Positions 25,651 through 38,680 are shown, numbered from the stretch's first letter. The stretch is DNA of 45,445 bases from an uncultured Rikenellaceae bacterium (GCA_947038405.1 CAMQVY010000017.1:1-45445), one strand, 5' to 3'. Numbers and translations are program-made. Notes: generated by a model not told the origin, from the letters alone.

Positions 25651-27013
25651 ATTTTACTTTTCGTTCTCGAATTACTATTACAGCAATAATAGCAATGACA
25701 ATAACCCCCAAGAAATAGAGGAAACTAGAGTCTGTTGCAAGTACATATCCACTATCGCTAATGACACTCTTTCCAGAAGAGTTACTAACCATTATAAGAG
25801 TAACAATCGCAACTGAAAAGGATCCTGAAAGCTGTTTTACCGTATTTATCACCCCCGCCACACTATCAATTTCGGTATCAATTGCCCCATTTAAAGCTAA
25901 ATTTGTAAGAGATGTTGAGATAAATCCTATCCCAAATCCTCGAATATACAGAGTTAATAATATATACCAATGTTGACTCTCCAAGTGAAGATTAGAGCTA
26001 AGGTATGTATATATTAGTAGTATTCCCAACCCCACTAAAATAAATACTCGACTTCCATATTTATGAATAAGCGAACCCGTAATTGGAGCCATACCACCTT
26101 GTATTATACCTACTGGAATAAATAATAGACCTGTTTTATACGCACTATAATTCAATCCAAAGAGTAGGTATTCAGACAAGACGTAACTACCCCCTTGCGA
26201 TACTATTCCAAAACAGAACATCACAATAAATGCTAAAACAAAGTCTCTATTCTTAAAGATTTTGACATTCACAAGAGGGAATTGTGCATATACCATTCTC
26301 AGTACAAATAGAGTAAACGATACAATTAGAGCAAGTATTAACCACCACTCTGTATTTGAAGATAGTATATAAAGGCTAAGTGGAGCCCAAATTACGAGTA
26401 ATACCACCCCAATAATATCTAACTTAGGGGTAGTTTTATCACGATACTCTCTCATTAAGTATATCGCCATGAATAATATAATAATACCGATTGGGATATT
26501 AATTTTAAATATCCAATCCCATTGATTAATTTCGACTAAATACCCACCCAACAGAGGCCCAATTGATAGAGTTGCACCCGTGACCATTACGAGTAAACCT
26601 AGCGCAAATCCACGATCTTTACCCGTAAAATTTAGAGCAATAATACTCATTGAAAGGGGCGTTATAACCCCAGCACCTACGCCTTGCAGCATTCTCATGG
26701 CGACAAATAGATTTAGCGTTGATGCTATACTGCACAAAAAAGATGCTACTGTAAATATTACAATACCTATTATATATACTTTTTTAAATCCATATTTACG
26801 AGCAAACCACCCACTACACAGCAGCATAATAGACATTGCAAGTGTATACCCGCTAATCACCCAATCACTTTGATCTATAGTACACTGAAAGTAAGTAGTA
26901 ATGCTAGGCATTACTACATTTATGATTACTAAATCTAAGAATGTCAAGAATGATCCAACGATAACAACTAACAAAGTAAGCCATCGATTGGGGTTCACTG
27001 GAGAAGTTACCAT
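25649..27013 (-). CDS. DHA2-family (EmrB/QacA) MFS efflux transporter
   Basis: A 454-residue inner-membrane drug:H+ antiporter of the 14-TM DHA2 family. Motif D1-like LDLVIINVVMPSI in TM1, WVISGYTLAMSIMLL in TM2, the motif A equivalent in GWFARKYGFKKVY, motif C in TM5 (GATLSIGPLLGGYLVE) and NIPIGIIILF are all visible. No adjacent EmrA-like adaptor or outer-membrane factor is encoded, so it probably exports toxic compounds only into the periplasm. Substrate unknown. Starts 69 nt downstream of rmuC's stop on the same strand. Confidence 0.9.
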   Translation of the reverse strand: MVTSPVNPNRWLTLLVVIVGSFLTFLDLVIINVVMPSITTYFQCTIDQSDWVISGYTLAMSIMLLCSGWFARKYGFKKVYIIGIVIFTVASFLCSIASTLNLFVAMRMLQGVGAGVITPLSMSIIALNFTGKDRGFALGLLVMVTGATLSIGPLLGGYLVEINQWDWIFKINIPIGIIILFMAIYLMREYRDKTTPKLDIIGVVLLVIWAPLSLYILSSNTEWWLILALIVSFTLFVLRMVYAQFPLVNVKIFKNRDFVLAFIVMFCFGIVSQGGSYVLSEYLLFGLNYSAYKTGLLFIPVGIIQGGMAPITGSLIHKYGSRVFILVGLGILLIYTYLSSNLHLESQHWYILLTLYIRGFGIGFISTSLTNLALNGAIDTEIDSVAGVINTVKQLSGSFSVAIVTLIMVSNSSGKSVISDSGYVLATDSSFLYFLGVIVIAIIAVIVIRERKVK

Positions 27014-27082
27014 ATTTTATGCTTTAAACATATTACACAGCAAAAAACATTCCAATTTAAATTATTGCAAGGTTATTTTTTA

Positions 27083-28459
27083 CTAATTTTGGTCACTCTC
27101 TTCTTTTGGATTTAGGAGAATGTTCTCTTCTTGATCATAATTTTCAAACTGAGCAGATAATACTTTAGATGTTTTAACCCCTAGCTTACGTATCGACTCC
27201 GCTCTTGCAACTAAATTTCCTGAACCCGATTTTATTTGACTAATAGCTTTCTCGTAACTTTTATTAGTATTCTCTAAATTACGTCCAATCTCAGCCATTG
27301 TATTAAATAGAAGCATCAACTTATCGTATAGATTACCACCTTGTCGAGCAATTTCTATTGCATTTTTGCTTTGATTATCTCTTTTCCAAAGATCATCCAC
27401 TAACTTTAGCAGTGCAAATAAGTTTGTTGGACTACTAATCATAACCTTTTTATTATAAGCATACGACCAAGTAGATGGATCCTTCTGAATCGCAGCAAGA
27501 AATGCAGGTTCGTTTGGAATGAACATAATTACAAAATATGGAGAATTTTTAAGATTAAGTTCATGGTAAGCTTTCCCCCCAAGCTCATCAATATGTTTAC
27601 GTATCGAAACCATATGCCTCGCCATAGCAGCACTTCTCTCAACATCATTATCAGCATTTGCATACTCAACAAATGCAGTTAGAGAGACTTTAGAGTCAAT
27701 GACAATTTGTTTTTCATCAGGTAGATTCAACACAACATCAGGGCGAAATCTAGCACCTTGTTCATCTGTAAAACTCTGTTGTGTAGTGTAGTGAATACCA
27801 TTAATAAGATTAGAGCTATTTAGAATTGTCTCCAAAATCATCTCACCCCAATCACCCTGTACTTTTGAATTACCCTTTAGAGCATTTGTTAACCCCGTTG
27901 TCTCCTCTGTAATTTTTCTATTTAACTCCATAAGGTTTTTCAGTTCACTTTTCAATGCACCACGTTGTTGATTTTCGTCGGAGTGAATCTGCTCTACTCG
28001 GCTTTTAAACTCACGAATATTCTCTTTAAATGGCTTCAATATACTCTCCATAGAGTCTTGATTTGTCTCCTTGAACTGTTTTGATTTCTGCTCTAAAATA
28101 TCATTAGCCAAACTTTTGAACTCATTTCGGAAATTCTCCTGCATCTCCTGAGCTCTTTTTCTCTCCTCAATCGATTGATATTTAAGTATCTTAACCTCAT
28201 TCACAGCAGATGCACGCTCATCAGTAAGAGTTAAAATCTGGATCTCTTTTTCAGCCAATACGCTCTGTAAATATTTTAGCTGAGATGTTATCCCTTCCTC
28301 TTTAATAGATAGCTCAATATTTTTATTTTGCACCATACGTAGCTCCAAAAGTTCACCTTCTCTCACTTTGCCAGCACTTTTATTAGCCCCTCTTACATTC
28401 AAATATAGAGCAATGGTCGCAACAAGAGCCAGAGCTAAAACTATACAAATTATCTCCAT
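27083..28459 (-). CDS. rmuC: DNA recombination protein RmuC
   Basis: A 458-residue RmuC-family protein, implicated in limiting recombination at inverted repeats and predicted to have a restriction-nuclease-like core. Residues 1-25 form an N-terminal membrane anchor (IICIVLALALVATIALYL). Residues about 40-195 are heptad-rich coiled coil. The RmuC domain follows with KVQGDWGEMILETIL, FRPDVVLNLPDEKQIVIDSKVSL and YFVIMFIPNEPAFLAAI. A TAAATTTG -7 box lies 29 nt upstream (28488-28495) on the minus strand. Divergent from rpe. Confidence 0.93.
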   Translation of the reverse strand: MEIICIVLALALVATIALYLNVRGANKSAGKVREGELLELRMVQNKNIELSIKEEGITSQLKYLQSVLAEKEIQILTLTDERASAVNEVKILKYQSIEERKRAQEMQENFRNEFKSLANDILEQKSKQFKETNQDSMESILKPFKENIREFKSRVEQIHSDENQQRGALKSELKNLMELNRKITEETTGLTNALKGNSKVQGDWGEMILETILNSSNLINGIHYTTQQSFTDEQGARFRPDVVLNLPDEKQIVIDSKVSLTAFVEYANADNDVERSAAMARHMVSIRKHIDELGGKAYHELNLKNSPYFVIMFIPNEPAFLAAIQKDPSTWSYAYNKKVMISSPTNLFALLKLVDDLWKRDNQSKNAIEIARQGGNLYDKLMLLFNTMAEIGRNLENTNKSYEKAISQIKSGSGNLVARAESIRKLGVKTSKVLSAQFENYDQEENILLNPKEESDQN

Positions 28460-28517
28460 AATATTTAATTATATTGTCGTTAGGGTACAAATTTAGGGAA
28501 AATTTGGGAAAAATAGC

Positions 28518-28525
28518 TACCTTTG
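28518..28525 (+). promoter_or_regulatory. -7 box of the rpe promoter
   Basis: TACCTTTG, 28 nt upstream of the rpe ATG; the -33 element is unclear. Confidence 0.5.
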
Positions 28526-28553
28526 TGATGTATAGTAAATAATAGATAGTTTT

Positions 28554-29207
28554 ATGAGTAGAATAGTTGCCCCTTCAATGTTATCGGCAGATTTTGGAAA
28601 TCTTAACCGAGACACAAAAATGATTGATGCAAGTGCCGCAGAGTGGGTTCATATTGATGTTATGGATGGTGTATTTGTACCTAATATTTCATTTGGATTC
28701 CCTGTGATAAAAGTGATAAAAGAAGCCACTGAAAAGTTTTTAGATGTGCATCTAATGATTGTTAATCCTGAAAAATATGTAACAAGATTTGTCGATGCAG
28801 GAGCAGATTTAGTGACCTTTCACATTGAGGCAGTAGAAGATGCTATGGAGTGTATCGAACTGATTCGCAAAGCAGGTGCAAAAGTTGGAATTTCTATAAA
28901 ACCAGCGACACCAATAAGTGCAATCGAATCTGTTTTAGATAAGATAGATTTAGTACTTATTATGAGCGTTGAGCCTGGATTTGGTGGACAATCGTTTATT
29001 GGTAGTAGTGTTCAAAAAGCTATTGACCTAAAAAAGATAGCAACAGATAGAGGTTTAGAGCTATTAATTGAGATGGATGGGGGAATTTCAGCAGATAATG
29101 CAGGGTTACTGTTTGATGCTGGCTGTGATGCACTTGTTGCAGGTAGCGCAGTATTCAATGCACCAGACCCACATTTAGAGATTCTAAAAATGATAAACGC
29201 AGAGTAG
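28554..29207 (+). CDS. rpe: Ribulose-phosphate 3-epimerase
   Basis: This TIM-barrel enzyme interconverts ribulose 5-phosphate and xylulose 5-phosphate in the pentose phosphate pathway. The metal-binding and catalytic blocks are present: PSMLSADFGN, HIDVMDGVFVPNISFG, LDVHLMI, MSVEPGFGGQSF and EMDGGISADN. At 217 residues it is full length. It ends in TAG, showing that amber is an ordinary stop in this genome. The ABC-F gene begins 8 nt later, so the two form an operon. Confidence 0.95.
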   Translation: MSRIVAPSMLSADFGNLNRDTKMIDASAAEWVHIDVMDGVFVPNISFGFPVIKVIKEATEKFLDVHLMIVNPEKYVTRFVDAGADLVTFHIEAVEDAMECIELIRKAGAKVGISIKPATPISAIESVLDKIDLVLIMSVEPGFGGQSFIGSSVQKAIDLKKIATDRGLELLIEMDGGISADNAGLLFDAGCDALVAGSAVFNAPDPHLEILKMINAE

Positions 29208-29215
29208 ATACATAT

Positions 29216-31162
29216 ATGGTTTCAATAGATAATTTAACGGTTAGTTTTGGTGGTTGGGATCTATTCAGCAACATTAGTTTTTTAATTAATCCCAAAGATA
29301 GAATTGGATTAGTTGGAAAGAATGGAGCTGGTAAATCAACCTTAATGAAGGTAATTATAGGTCAACAGCCTGCCAGTAGTGGAGGAATAAGCAAAAATAG
29401 TGATTGTACTATTGGCTACCTTCCACAGCAGATGAAGGTTGCAGATACAACAACCCTAATAGAGGAGACAGCCAAAGCATTTGAACAACTATTGATACTA
29501 GAGCGAGAGATCTCTGAGCTTACAGAGGAGGTTACGCAACGAACAGACTACGAGAGTGAATCGTATGAGAAATTACTACATCGTCTAAATGACAAAAGTG
29601 ATAGTTTTCATATCCTTGGTGGCTCAAATCGTGATGCTGAGATAGAGCGCATGTTGTTAGGCTTGGGATTCAAACGTAAAGAGTTTCACAAACCAACAAA
29701 AGAGTTTAGTGGAGGCTGGAGAATGAGGATTGAGTTGGCAAAACTCCTACTCAAAAGACCGTCATTACTGCTACTTGATGAGCCTACAAACCACCTTGAT
29801 ATTGAGAGTATTGGATGGCTTGAGGATTATTTAAAAGATTATAGCGGCTCCGTACTGCTAATTTCCCATGATAGGGCCTTTTTAGATAATGTCACAAATC
29901 GAACCATAGAGATACTTCTTGGCAAGACATATGACTATAAGGCATCATATAGTAAATATGTTGAGCTACGTGCAGAGCGTCGCCAACAACAAATAGCAAC
30001 ATACAACAATCAGCAAAAGTTGATTGAGAAGACTGAGGATTTTATAGAGCGGTTTAGATATAAAGCTACGAAGAGTAATCAAGTACAATCAAGAATTAAG
30101 AGTCTTGAGAGATTAGATCGAGTAGAGGTTGACGATGAAGATCTGAGCACTTTGAATATGAAATTTGCTCCAGCACCTCGCTCAGGACAAATTGTCGCAG
30201 AGATTAAGAATTTAGGAAAGAGTTTTGAAGATAAACACGTATTTAGTGGTGCAGAAGTTACCATCGAGAGAGGAGAGAAAATTGCTCTTGTCGGACGTAA
30301 CGGAGAGGGCAAAACAACTTTCATTCGACTACTACTCAATGAAATTGCCCCTACAGAAGGGTCTTTAAAGTTGGGTCATAACGTGAATATCGGTTATTTA
30401 GCTCAAAATCAAGATGACTTAATGGATGGCGACCAGACTGTTTTTGACACATTAGATAAAGTTGCTGTTGGAGATGTTAGAGTACGATTAAGAGATATAT
30501 TGGCATCATTCCTATTTAAAGGAGAAGATATTGACAAGAAGGTAAAAGTTCTATCTGGCGGTGAGCGAAGTCGTTTGGCAATGGCAAGATTGATGCTTGA
30601 ACCATACAATTTACTGATACTCGATGAGCCTACCAACCATATGGATATGCGCTCTAAGGATATTCTAAAATATGCCATACAGCAGTATGATGGAACGGTT
30701 ATCGTTATCTCTCACGACAGGGAGTTTTTAGATGGCGTGGTTGATAAAGTTTACGAATTTAGAGATGGTTCTATGAATGAGTATCTAGGAGGTATTTACT
30801 ACTTTTTAGAGAAACGTAGAATCCAAAATCTTCGAGACATTGAGATCAAAGATAAAGCAAATACAACAAGTGATGAAGGTGACAAAAGCACTCAAGGAAA
30901 GCTAAGCTACCAACAGAAGAAAGAGGCAGAGAAAGTTATTCGCAAGATTCAAAATCAGATTGATCGTAGTGAAGAGCGTATTATGACTCTTGAAGATGAG
31001 GTTAAAGAGTGGGACATAAAGTTATCATCACCTGAAGAGCATGGTATAAATTTGAGTGATGGGAGTGCATTTGCTCAATATGAGGCAATAAAGAAGTCTC
31101 TCGCTGATGAAATGCACAACTGGGAGCAACTAAACCATGAGCTAGAGAGCACAAAAGAGTAA
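29216..31162 (+). CDS. ABC-F family ribosome-associated ATPase
   Basis: A 648-residue soluble ABC-F protein with two ABC domains and no membrane part; such proteins act on the ribosome, in translation factor or antibiotic-protection roles. ABC1: Walker A VGKNGAGKST, signature FSGGWRMR, Walker B LLLLDEPTNHLD. The linker (about 240-310) is the arginine-rich PtIM arm (FIERFRYKATKSNQVQSR). ABC2: VGRNGEGKTT, LSGGERSR and LLILDEPTNHMD. The C-terminal 90 residues form a coiled coil, as in Uup/YdiF-type members. It is more likely a housekeeping ABC-F than a resistance protein, but sequence alone does not decide. Ends 7 nt before a palindromic terminator. Confidence 0.9.
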   Translation: MVSIDNLTVSFGGWDLFSNISFLINPKDRIGLVGKNGAGKSTLMKVIIGQQPASSGGISKNSDCTIGYLPQQMKVADTTTLIEETAKAFEQLLILEREISELTEEVTQRTDYESESYEKLLHRLNDKSDSFHILGGSNRDAEIERMLLGLGFKRKEFHKPTKEFSGGWRMRIELAKLLLKRPSLLLLDEPTNHLDIESIGWLEDYLKDYSGSVLLISHDRAFLDNVTNRTIEILLGKTYDYKASYSKYVELRAERRQQQIATYNNQQKLIEKTEDFIERFRYKATKSNQVQSRIKSLERLDRVEVDDEDLSTLNMKFAPAPRSGQIVAEIKNLGKSFEDKHVFSGAEVTIERGEKIALVGRNGEGKTTFIRLLLNEIAPTEGSLKLGHNVNIGYLAQNQDDLMDGDQTVFDTLDKVAVGDVRVRLRDILASFLFKGEDIDKKVKVLSGGERSRLAMARLMLEPYNLLILDEPTNHMDMRSKDILKYAIQQYDGTVIVISHDREFLDGVVDKVYEFRDGSMNEYLGGIYYFLEKRRIQNLRDIEIKDKANTTSDEGDKSTQGKLSYQQKKEAEKVIRKIQNQIDRSEERIMTLEDEVKEWDIKLSSPEEHGINLSDGSAFAQYEAIKKSLADEMHNWEQLNHELESTKE

Positions 31163-31169
31163 TATTAAT

Positions 31170-31230
31170 GTTGACTGCTACAACACTGCGCATTTTTATG
31201 CATATATGACGCAGTGTTGTCGCAGTCAAC
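31170..31230. terminator. 21-bp inverted repeat between convergent genes
   Basis: The arms 31170-31190 (GTTGACTGCTACAACACTGC plus G) and 31210-31230 pair with a single mismatch. They lie between the ABC-F stop and the small convergent gene, whose TGA stop (31226-31228) falls inside the second arm. Probably a shared terminator. The arm ends resemble the GTTGAGTGCGATCACGCA end of the dispersed repeat family. Confidence 0.7.
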
Positions 31231-31405
31231 TATTAAATTTATATCGATCTCTTAATATTTGTTTTTCGTTATCACTAAGCGAATTAAAATAAGCTTTCCA
31301 ACCTGGGCAAAAGTTTATATGCCATCTCCAAATCCTCCCCACAAATGATTTAGGATTCTTATCGTGTTTCGCTTTAAAACTACATTTATCACAATATTTT
31401 TCCAT
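31226..31405 (-). CDS. Conserved 59-residue cysteine/tryptophan-rich protein
   Basis: A short gene with ATG at 31403-31405 and TGA at 31226-31228. The product has an N-terminal CxxC (Cys5, Cys8), then the segment SFVGRIWRWHINFCPGWKAY (20-39) with Trp26, Trp28, Cys33 and Trp36, and ends in a charged helix. I recall similar small uncharacterised proteins in other Bacteroidetes, but no function. The CxxC plus later cysteine and nearby His29 suggest metal binding or a small zinc ribbon; this is inference. A full promoter lies 30 nt upstream. No signal peptide or membrane segment. Confidence 0.78.
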   Translation of the reverse strand: MEKYCDKCSFKAKHDKNPKSFVGRIWRWHINFCPGWKAYFNSLSDNEKQILRDRYKFNS

Positions 31406-31434
31406 AACTTTAATTTATAAATTATTAGTTATCC

Positions 31435-31464
31435 CAAAGTTACAAAATTCCCTTACTTATACAA
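31435..31464 (-). promoter_or_regulatory. Promoter of the 59-residue protein
   Basis: Minus-strand TTG (31462-31464), 19-nt spacer, TAACTTTG (31435-31442), giving a leader of about 25 nt before the ATG. The match argues that the short ORF is a real gene. Bases 31465-31579 show nothing further that I can support. Confidence 0.72.
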
Positions 31465-31579
31465 TCATTTTCCAACAATTAAGAGATATACTCGCCGCAC
31501 TACTATCTATAAATAGTAATTAAAGCTCTCCTATACGAGTCAAACTAACAGTAGTTGTTATATTTTAAAATTAAAGTGT

Positions 31580-31587
31580 TATCTTTG
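31580..31587 (+). promoter_or_regulatory. -7 box upstream of the DEAD-box helicase
   Basis: TATCTTTG lies 78 nt before the helicase ATG, with TTG at 31555-31557 (22-nt spacer, slightly long). The leader would be about 70 nt, long enough for post-transcriptional control such as cold-shock regulation, which is common for this family but not shown here. Confidence 0.55.
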
Positions 31588-31665
31588 TAAGCTACAATAG
31601 TTTTTGAAGCAGAAGATATTGAATACATCTGTCGGAACTATTCGCATTACACTATAATTGAAAAA

Positions 31666-33048
31666 ATGACATTTAACGAATTAAATTTAATTGAGCCGAT
31701 ACTTGAGGCTCTATCAGAAAAAGGATATACTACCCCAACACCAATCCAAGCAGAAGCAATTCCTATAGTTTTAAAAGGACACGATTTACTAGGTTGCGCA
31801 CAAACAGGAACAGGAAAAACAGCAGCCTTCTCTATTCCGATTATCCAGCACCTACACGAGAATAAAATATCAGGAGGAACAAACGGTATCAAAGCACTAG
31901 TACTAACTCCAACTAGAGAGTTAGCAATACAGATTGATGAGAGTTTTGCTGCTTACGGTCACTTAACAAAGTTAAAACACACAGTAATCTTCGGAGGAGT
32001 CGGACAGAAGCCACAAACTGATATCCTACGCCGTGGTGTTGATGTATTAATCGCAACACCAGGACGACTACTAGATCTAATAAATCAAGGTTATATAAAG
32101 TTAAACAAGATTGAATACTTTGTACTTGATGAGGCAGATCGTATGTTAGATATGGGATTTATTCACGATATAAAACGATTAATTCCACTTCTTCCAAAAA
32201 AGCGTCAAACTCTTTTCTTCTCGGCGACTATGCCACCAGAGATTGAAAAGTTGGCTAATACACTACTTATAAATCCAAGAAAAGTTGAAGTAACACCAAC
32301 ATCATCTACAGTTGACAAAATAGATCAGCATCTTTACTATGTTGAGAAAAATGACAAAACAGAGCTACTAATCAACTTGTTACGCAATCCAGAAATGGAG
32401 TCTATCTTAGTTTTCACAAGAACAAAACATAGAGCAGACAGAGTTGCACGTACACTAAATAGTGCTAAAGTTAAAGCAGAGGCTATCCATGGTAATAAGA
32501 GTCAAAACGCAAGACAACGCGCACTTAACAACTTTAAGGATCGTACAACACGTGTTTTAATTGCTACTGATATCGCCGCTCGTGGAATCGACATCGACCA
32601 CTTGACTCACGTAATTAACTATGAGTTACCAGAAGTTCCAGAGACTTATGTACACCGTATCGGACGTACTGGTCGTGCAGGTCGTGCAGGAGTTGCATTT
32701 TCATTTTGCGATGCAGATGAAGTTCCGATGTTGAAAGATATTGAGAGATTAATAAATAAGCGTATTCCTATCCTTGGAGACAAGCGATTTGACACATCAA
32801 CGATAAAGAGTGCAGTCACAAACAAGAAAGATGCAATAAAAGAGGAGGCAAAACGCAGAAGTAGTTTCAAGAGTAAGAGAGCAGAGGGACGTCCTTCTGA
32901 AGGTCGCTTTAATGAAGGTCGTTCTAATGAGGGACGCTCGTCAAATGGTCGTTCTGAAGATAAGAGACGTGGTGAAACTTCACAATCTAAGCCATTCAAG
33001 AAAAAACCGTCAAACACAAAAAAACCTAACTATAAAATTAACAATTAA
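31666..33048 (+). CDS. DEAD-box RNA helicase, RhlE-like
   Basis: A 460-residue ATP-dependent RNA helicase. The motifs are in order: Q motif [11 protein letters not shown], motif I AQTGTGKT, Ia [32 protein letters not shown], then IVa, [13 protein letters not shown] and [12 protein letters not shown]. The C-terminal 70 residues are basic with RxSEGR/NEGR-type repeats ([16 protein letters not shown]), a disordered RNA-binding tail also seen in related Bacteroidetes helicases. Probable roles are ribosome assembly and mRNA turnover. The peptidase gene starts 4 nt after its stop, giving an apparent two-gene operon. Confidence 0.92.
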   Translation: MTFNELNLIEPILEALSEKGYTTPTPIQAEAIPIVLKGHDLLGCAQTGTGKTAAFSIPIIQHLHENKISGGTNGIKALVLTPTRELAIQIDESFAAYGHLTKLKHTVIFGGVGQKPQTDILRRGVDVLIATPGRLLDLINQGYIKLNKIEYFVLDEADRMLDMGFIHDIKRLIPLLPKKRQTLFFSATMPPEIEKLANTLLINPRKVEVTPTSSTVDKIDQHLYYVEKNDKTELLINLLRNPEMESILVFTRTKHRADRVARTLNSAKVKAEAIHGNKSQNARQRALNNFKDRTTRVLIATDIAARGIDIDHLTHVINYELPEVPETYVHRIGRTGRAGRAGVAFSFCDADEVPMLKDIERLINKRIPILGDKRFDTSTIKSAVTNKKDAIKEEAKRRSSFKSKRAEGRPSEGRFNEGRSNEGRSSNGRSEDKRRGETSQSKPFKKKPSNTKKPNYKINN

Positions 33049-33052
33049 TATT

Positions 33053-35467
33053 ATGAGAGCTTTAGTTTTACTCCTCGTATTAAGTACGAGTTTTATCACT
33101 TTGAGTGCCAAAGAGATACTACCTGAGTACGATCAGGCAAGACGCTTTAGCGGTTATAAATTTTGGAAGATGATGTTCTCGACCACTGTCGATCCACATT
33201 GGTTTGCTGAAGGCGAAAGTTTTTGGTATGATTACAAAACTAGTGATGGAAAAGAGTGGTATGTTGTTACTCCTGGAAAGAAGAGTAAGCAGACACTATT
33301 TAATCTAGATAAAGTCACAGCAGAGTTAACAGAGATCGTAAAAGACCCTCTTAATGCGCAACAACTACCTATTCAAATGTTGGAGGCACAAGAAGATGGA
33401 CGTTCATTTACCTTTCAGATCAAATCAACAAAGGATCTCCCAAAGGATAGTGTAACCAATAAGGTTGAGAAGAAGATCTTTTACTTCACATATGACTACC
33501 CTACTCAAAAGCTAACAGAGATAAAAGATAAAACTAAAGCACCTACAGATCTTTCATGGGGATCTGTTTCACCTGATGGAGAGACAGTTATCTATGCAAA
33601 AGATTTGAATCTATATAGTATGTCAAAAATTGACTACGACAAGTTGAAGATAGATGCAAAAGATAGTACAATAGTCGAAGTTCAATTGACAAAAGATGGA
33701 GTAAAAGATTTCGGTTTTGGACAACCATATAGTCTACTGAACACAGACTCACTATGTAATGGAACTCGCAAGCATGTATGGGGTTTATGGTCTCCAGACT
33801 CGAAACATTTTGCAATTACAGTTTCAGACTCACGTCTTCTGAAAGATCTATGGGTAATAAACTCTGTTGCATCACCACGCCCAACACTAGAGAGTTACAA
33901 ATACCAAATGCCAGGAGAGAAGGAGTCATCAATCAACTACCTATATCTTTTTGACATGGACTCAAGTAGTTACAAGAGAGTTAAAACCGCTGCATTTAAA
34001 GATCAAACGATAAGTATAGCGTCACAACCTCGTCTACATAAACAGAGACATTTGAAAGATCAACCAACAATATGGCTTGGAGATAATGATCGTTTCTTCG
34101 TTACACGTTCAAGTCGTGACCTACATCGTATAGATATATGTAGCTACACTATTGGAGATGATAGCATTACACCTATCATTGAAGAGCGCATGAATACATA
34201 TATTGAGCGACGTCCATTAGCAGCAATCAATGCTGGAGAGGAGTTAATCCACTGGAGCGAGCGAGATGGATGGGCACATCTCTATCTTTATGATGGCAAA
34301 GGTAATTTAAAAAACCAAATTACAGATGGAGCTTGGCACGTAGATCAAATTGTTAAAGTTGACGAAAAAAATCGTGTAATCTATTTCTTAGCAAATGGAC
34401 GTGAGAAGGGTGAAAATCCATACTACGAACATCTATATAGAGTAAACTTTGATGGTAGCAAGTTGAAACAAGTAACAAAAGGTGACTATTTCCACACTGT
34501 AAGTGTAGATGATGATGCTAAATTTGTTGTTAGCAACGCTTCACGAGTTAATGCTATCCCGAGTAGTGATCTACTAGATGTCAATGGTCGCACAATAATG
34601 ACACTAGAGAAGAGTGACTTCTCCAAACTATTTGAATCAGGCTACAAATTTCCAGAGCCTTTTACAGTTAAAGCAGATGACGGAGTTACAGACCTTTATG
34701 GCGTAATGTATAAGCCGTTCAATTTTGACTCAACTAAGATATATCCGATAGTAGACTACGTATACCCTGGACCACAAGTTGAAGCACCATACTATCCTTT
34801 TGTTGGAATGGATGTAAGAACAGATCGTTTAGCTCAAGCAGGTTTCATCGTTATCACAGTTGGTAATAGAGGAGGGCATCCAAGTCGCTCTAAATGGTAT
34901 CACAACTATGGCTATGGTAATCTACGAGACTATGGTCTAGCAGATCAAAAATATGCTATTGAGCAGTTAGCAGACAGACATGATTATATTGATATTAATC
35001 GTGTAGGTATCCACGGACACTCAGGTGGAGGCTTTATGTCTACTGCAGCAATACTCCAGTATCCAGACTTTTTCAAGGCAGCAGTTTCGTGTGCCGGCAA
35101 CCATGACAATCGCATCTACAACAGATGGTGGAGTGAAACACACCACGGAGTAAAAGAGAGTGTTACAGCCAAAGGCGATACAACATTTGCATATAGCATT
35201 AGTAGTAATCCTGAGATTGCAAGACAACTGAAAGGCAACCTACTATTAGTGCATGGCGACCTAGATAATAATGTACATCCAGCAAATAGCATGCGTGTTG
35301 TAGATGCTTTAATTAAAGCAAACAAACGCTTTGATATGCTACTACTTCCACAGCAACGCCATGGTTTTGGTAGTATGAATGAGTACTTCTACTGGAAGCT
35401 TGTAGATTATTTCAGTGAACATCTAAAAGGTAATAGAGAGACATCAATCGATATACCAAATAGATAA
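33053..35467 (+). CDS. S9-family (DPP-IV-like) dipeptidyl peptidase
   Basis: An 804-residue exported serine peptidase of the prolyl-oligopeptidase clan. The signal peptide (MRALVLLLVLSTSFITLSAKE) fixes the start at 33053; the longer open frame from 32912 overlaps the helicase gene and is not used. The N-terminal two-thirds is an eight-blade propeller (DPPIV_N; LWSPDSKHFAITVSDS, WSVSPDGE-like blades). The catalytic triad sits in GIHGHSGGGF (Ser), VHGDLDNNVHP (Asp) and LPQQRHGF (His). It would release dipeptides, perhaps X-Pro, in the periplasm for peptide use. Followed by a strong terminator. Confidence 0.91.
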   Translation: MRALVLLLVLSTSFITLSAKEILPEYDQARRFSGYKFWKMMFSTTVDPHWFAEGESFWYDYKTSDGKEWYVVTPGKKSKQTLFNLDKVTAELTEIVKDPLNAQQLPIQMLEAQEDGRSFTFQIKSTKDLPKDSVTNKVEKKIFYFTYDYPTQKLTEIKDKTKAPTDLSWGSVSPDGETVIYAKDLNLYSMSKIDYDKLKIDAKDSTIVEVQLTKDGVKDFGFGQPYSLLNTDSLCNGTRKHVWGLWSPDSKHFAITVSDSRLLKDLWVINSVASPRPTLESYKYQMPGEKESSINYLYLFDMDSSSYKRVKTAAFKDQTISIASQPRLHKQRHLKDQPTIWLGDNDRFFVTRSSRDLHRIDICSYTIGDDSITPIIEERMNTYIERRPLAAINAGEELIHWSERDGWAHLYLYDGKGNLKNQITDGAWHVDQIVKVDEKNRVIYFLANGREKGENPYYEHLYRVNFDGSKLKQVTKGDYFHTVSVDDDAKFVVSNASRVNAIPSSDLLDVNGRTIMTLEKSDFSKLFESGYKFPEPFTVKADDGVTDLYGVMYKPFNFDSTKIYPIVDYVYPGPQVEAPYYPFVGMDVRTDRLAQAGFIVITVGNRGGHPSRSKWYHNYGYGNLRDYGLADQKYAIEQLADRHDYIDINRVGIHGHSGGGFMSTAAILQYPDFFKAAVSCAGNHDNRIYNRWWSETHHGVKESVTAKGDTTFAYSISSNPEIARQLKGNLLLVHGDLDNNVHPANSMRVVDALIKANKRFDMLLLPQQRHGFGSMNEYFYWKLVDYFSEHLKGNRETSIDIPNR

Positions 35468-35497
35468 ACTTTTAATATCCTATTAACAATATATCAC

Positions 35498-35557
35498 AAA
35501 AAAGAGGTCTATTTAATGTAATGATTAAACTCATCACATTAAATAGACCTCTTTTTT
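35498..35557. terminator. Bidirectional terminator, 22-bp perfect stem
   Basis: The arms AAAAAAGAGGTCTATTTAAT plus GT (35498-35519) and their exact complement (35536-35557) flank a 16-nt loop, with A and T tracts at the outer ends. Serves the convergent peptidase and beta-galactosidase genes. Confidence 0.88.
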
Positions 35558-35581
35558 TATGGTAAACATTAAGTCTTATAT

Positions 35582-38680
<3,099 letters not shown>

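Noticed and set aside
32880-32960. Short tandem repeats as a mobile or regulatory element
   Set aside because: They encode the in-frame basic SEGR/NEGR tail of the DEAD-box helicase, a normal low-complexity extension.
32912-33052. Longer start for the dipeptidyl peptidase
   Set aside because: The extra 47 residues overlap the helicase gene; a clear signal peptide begins at 33053.
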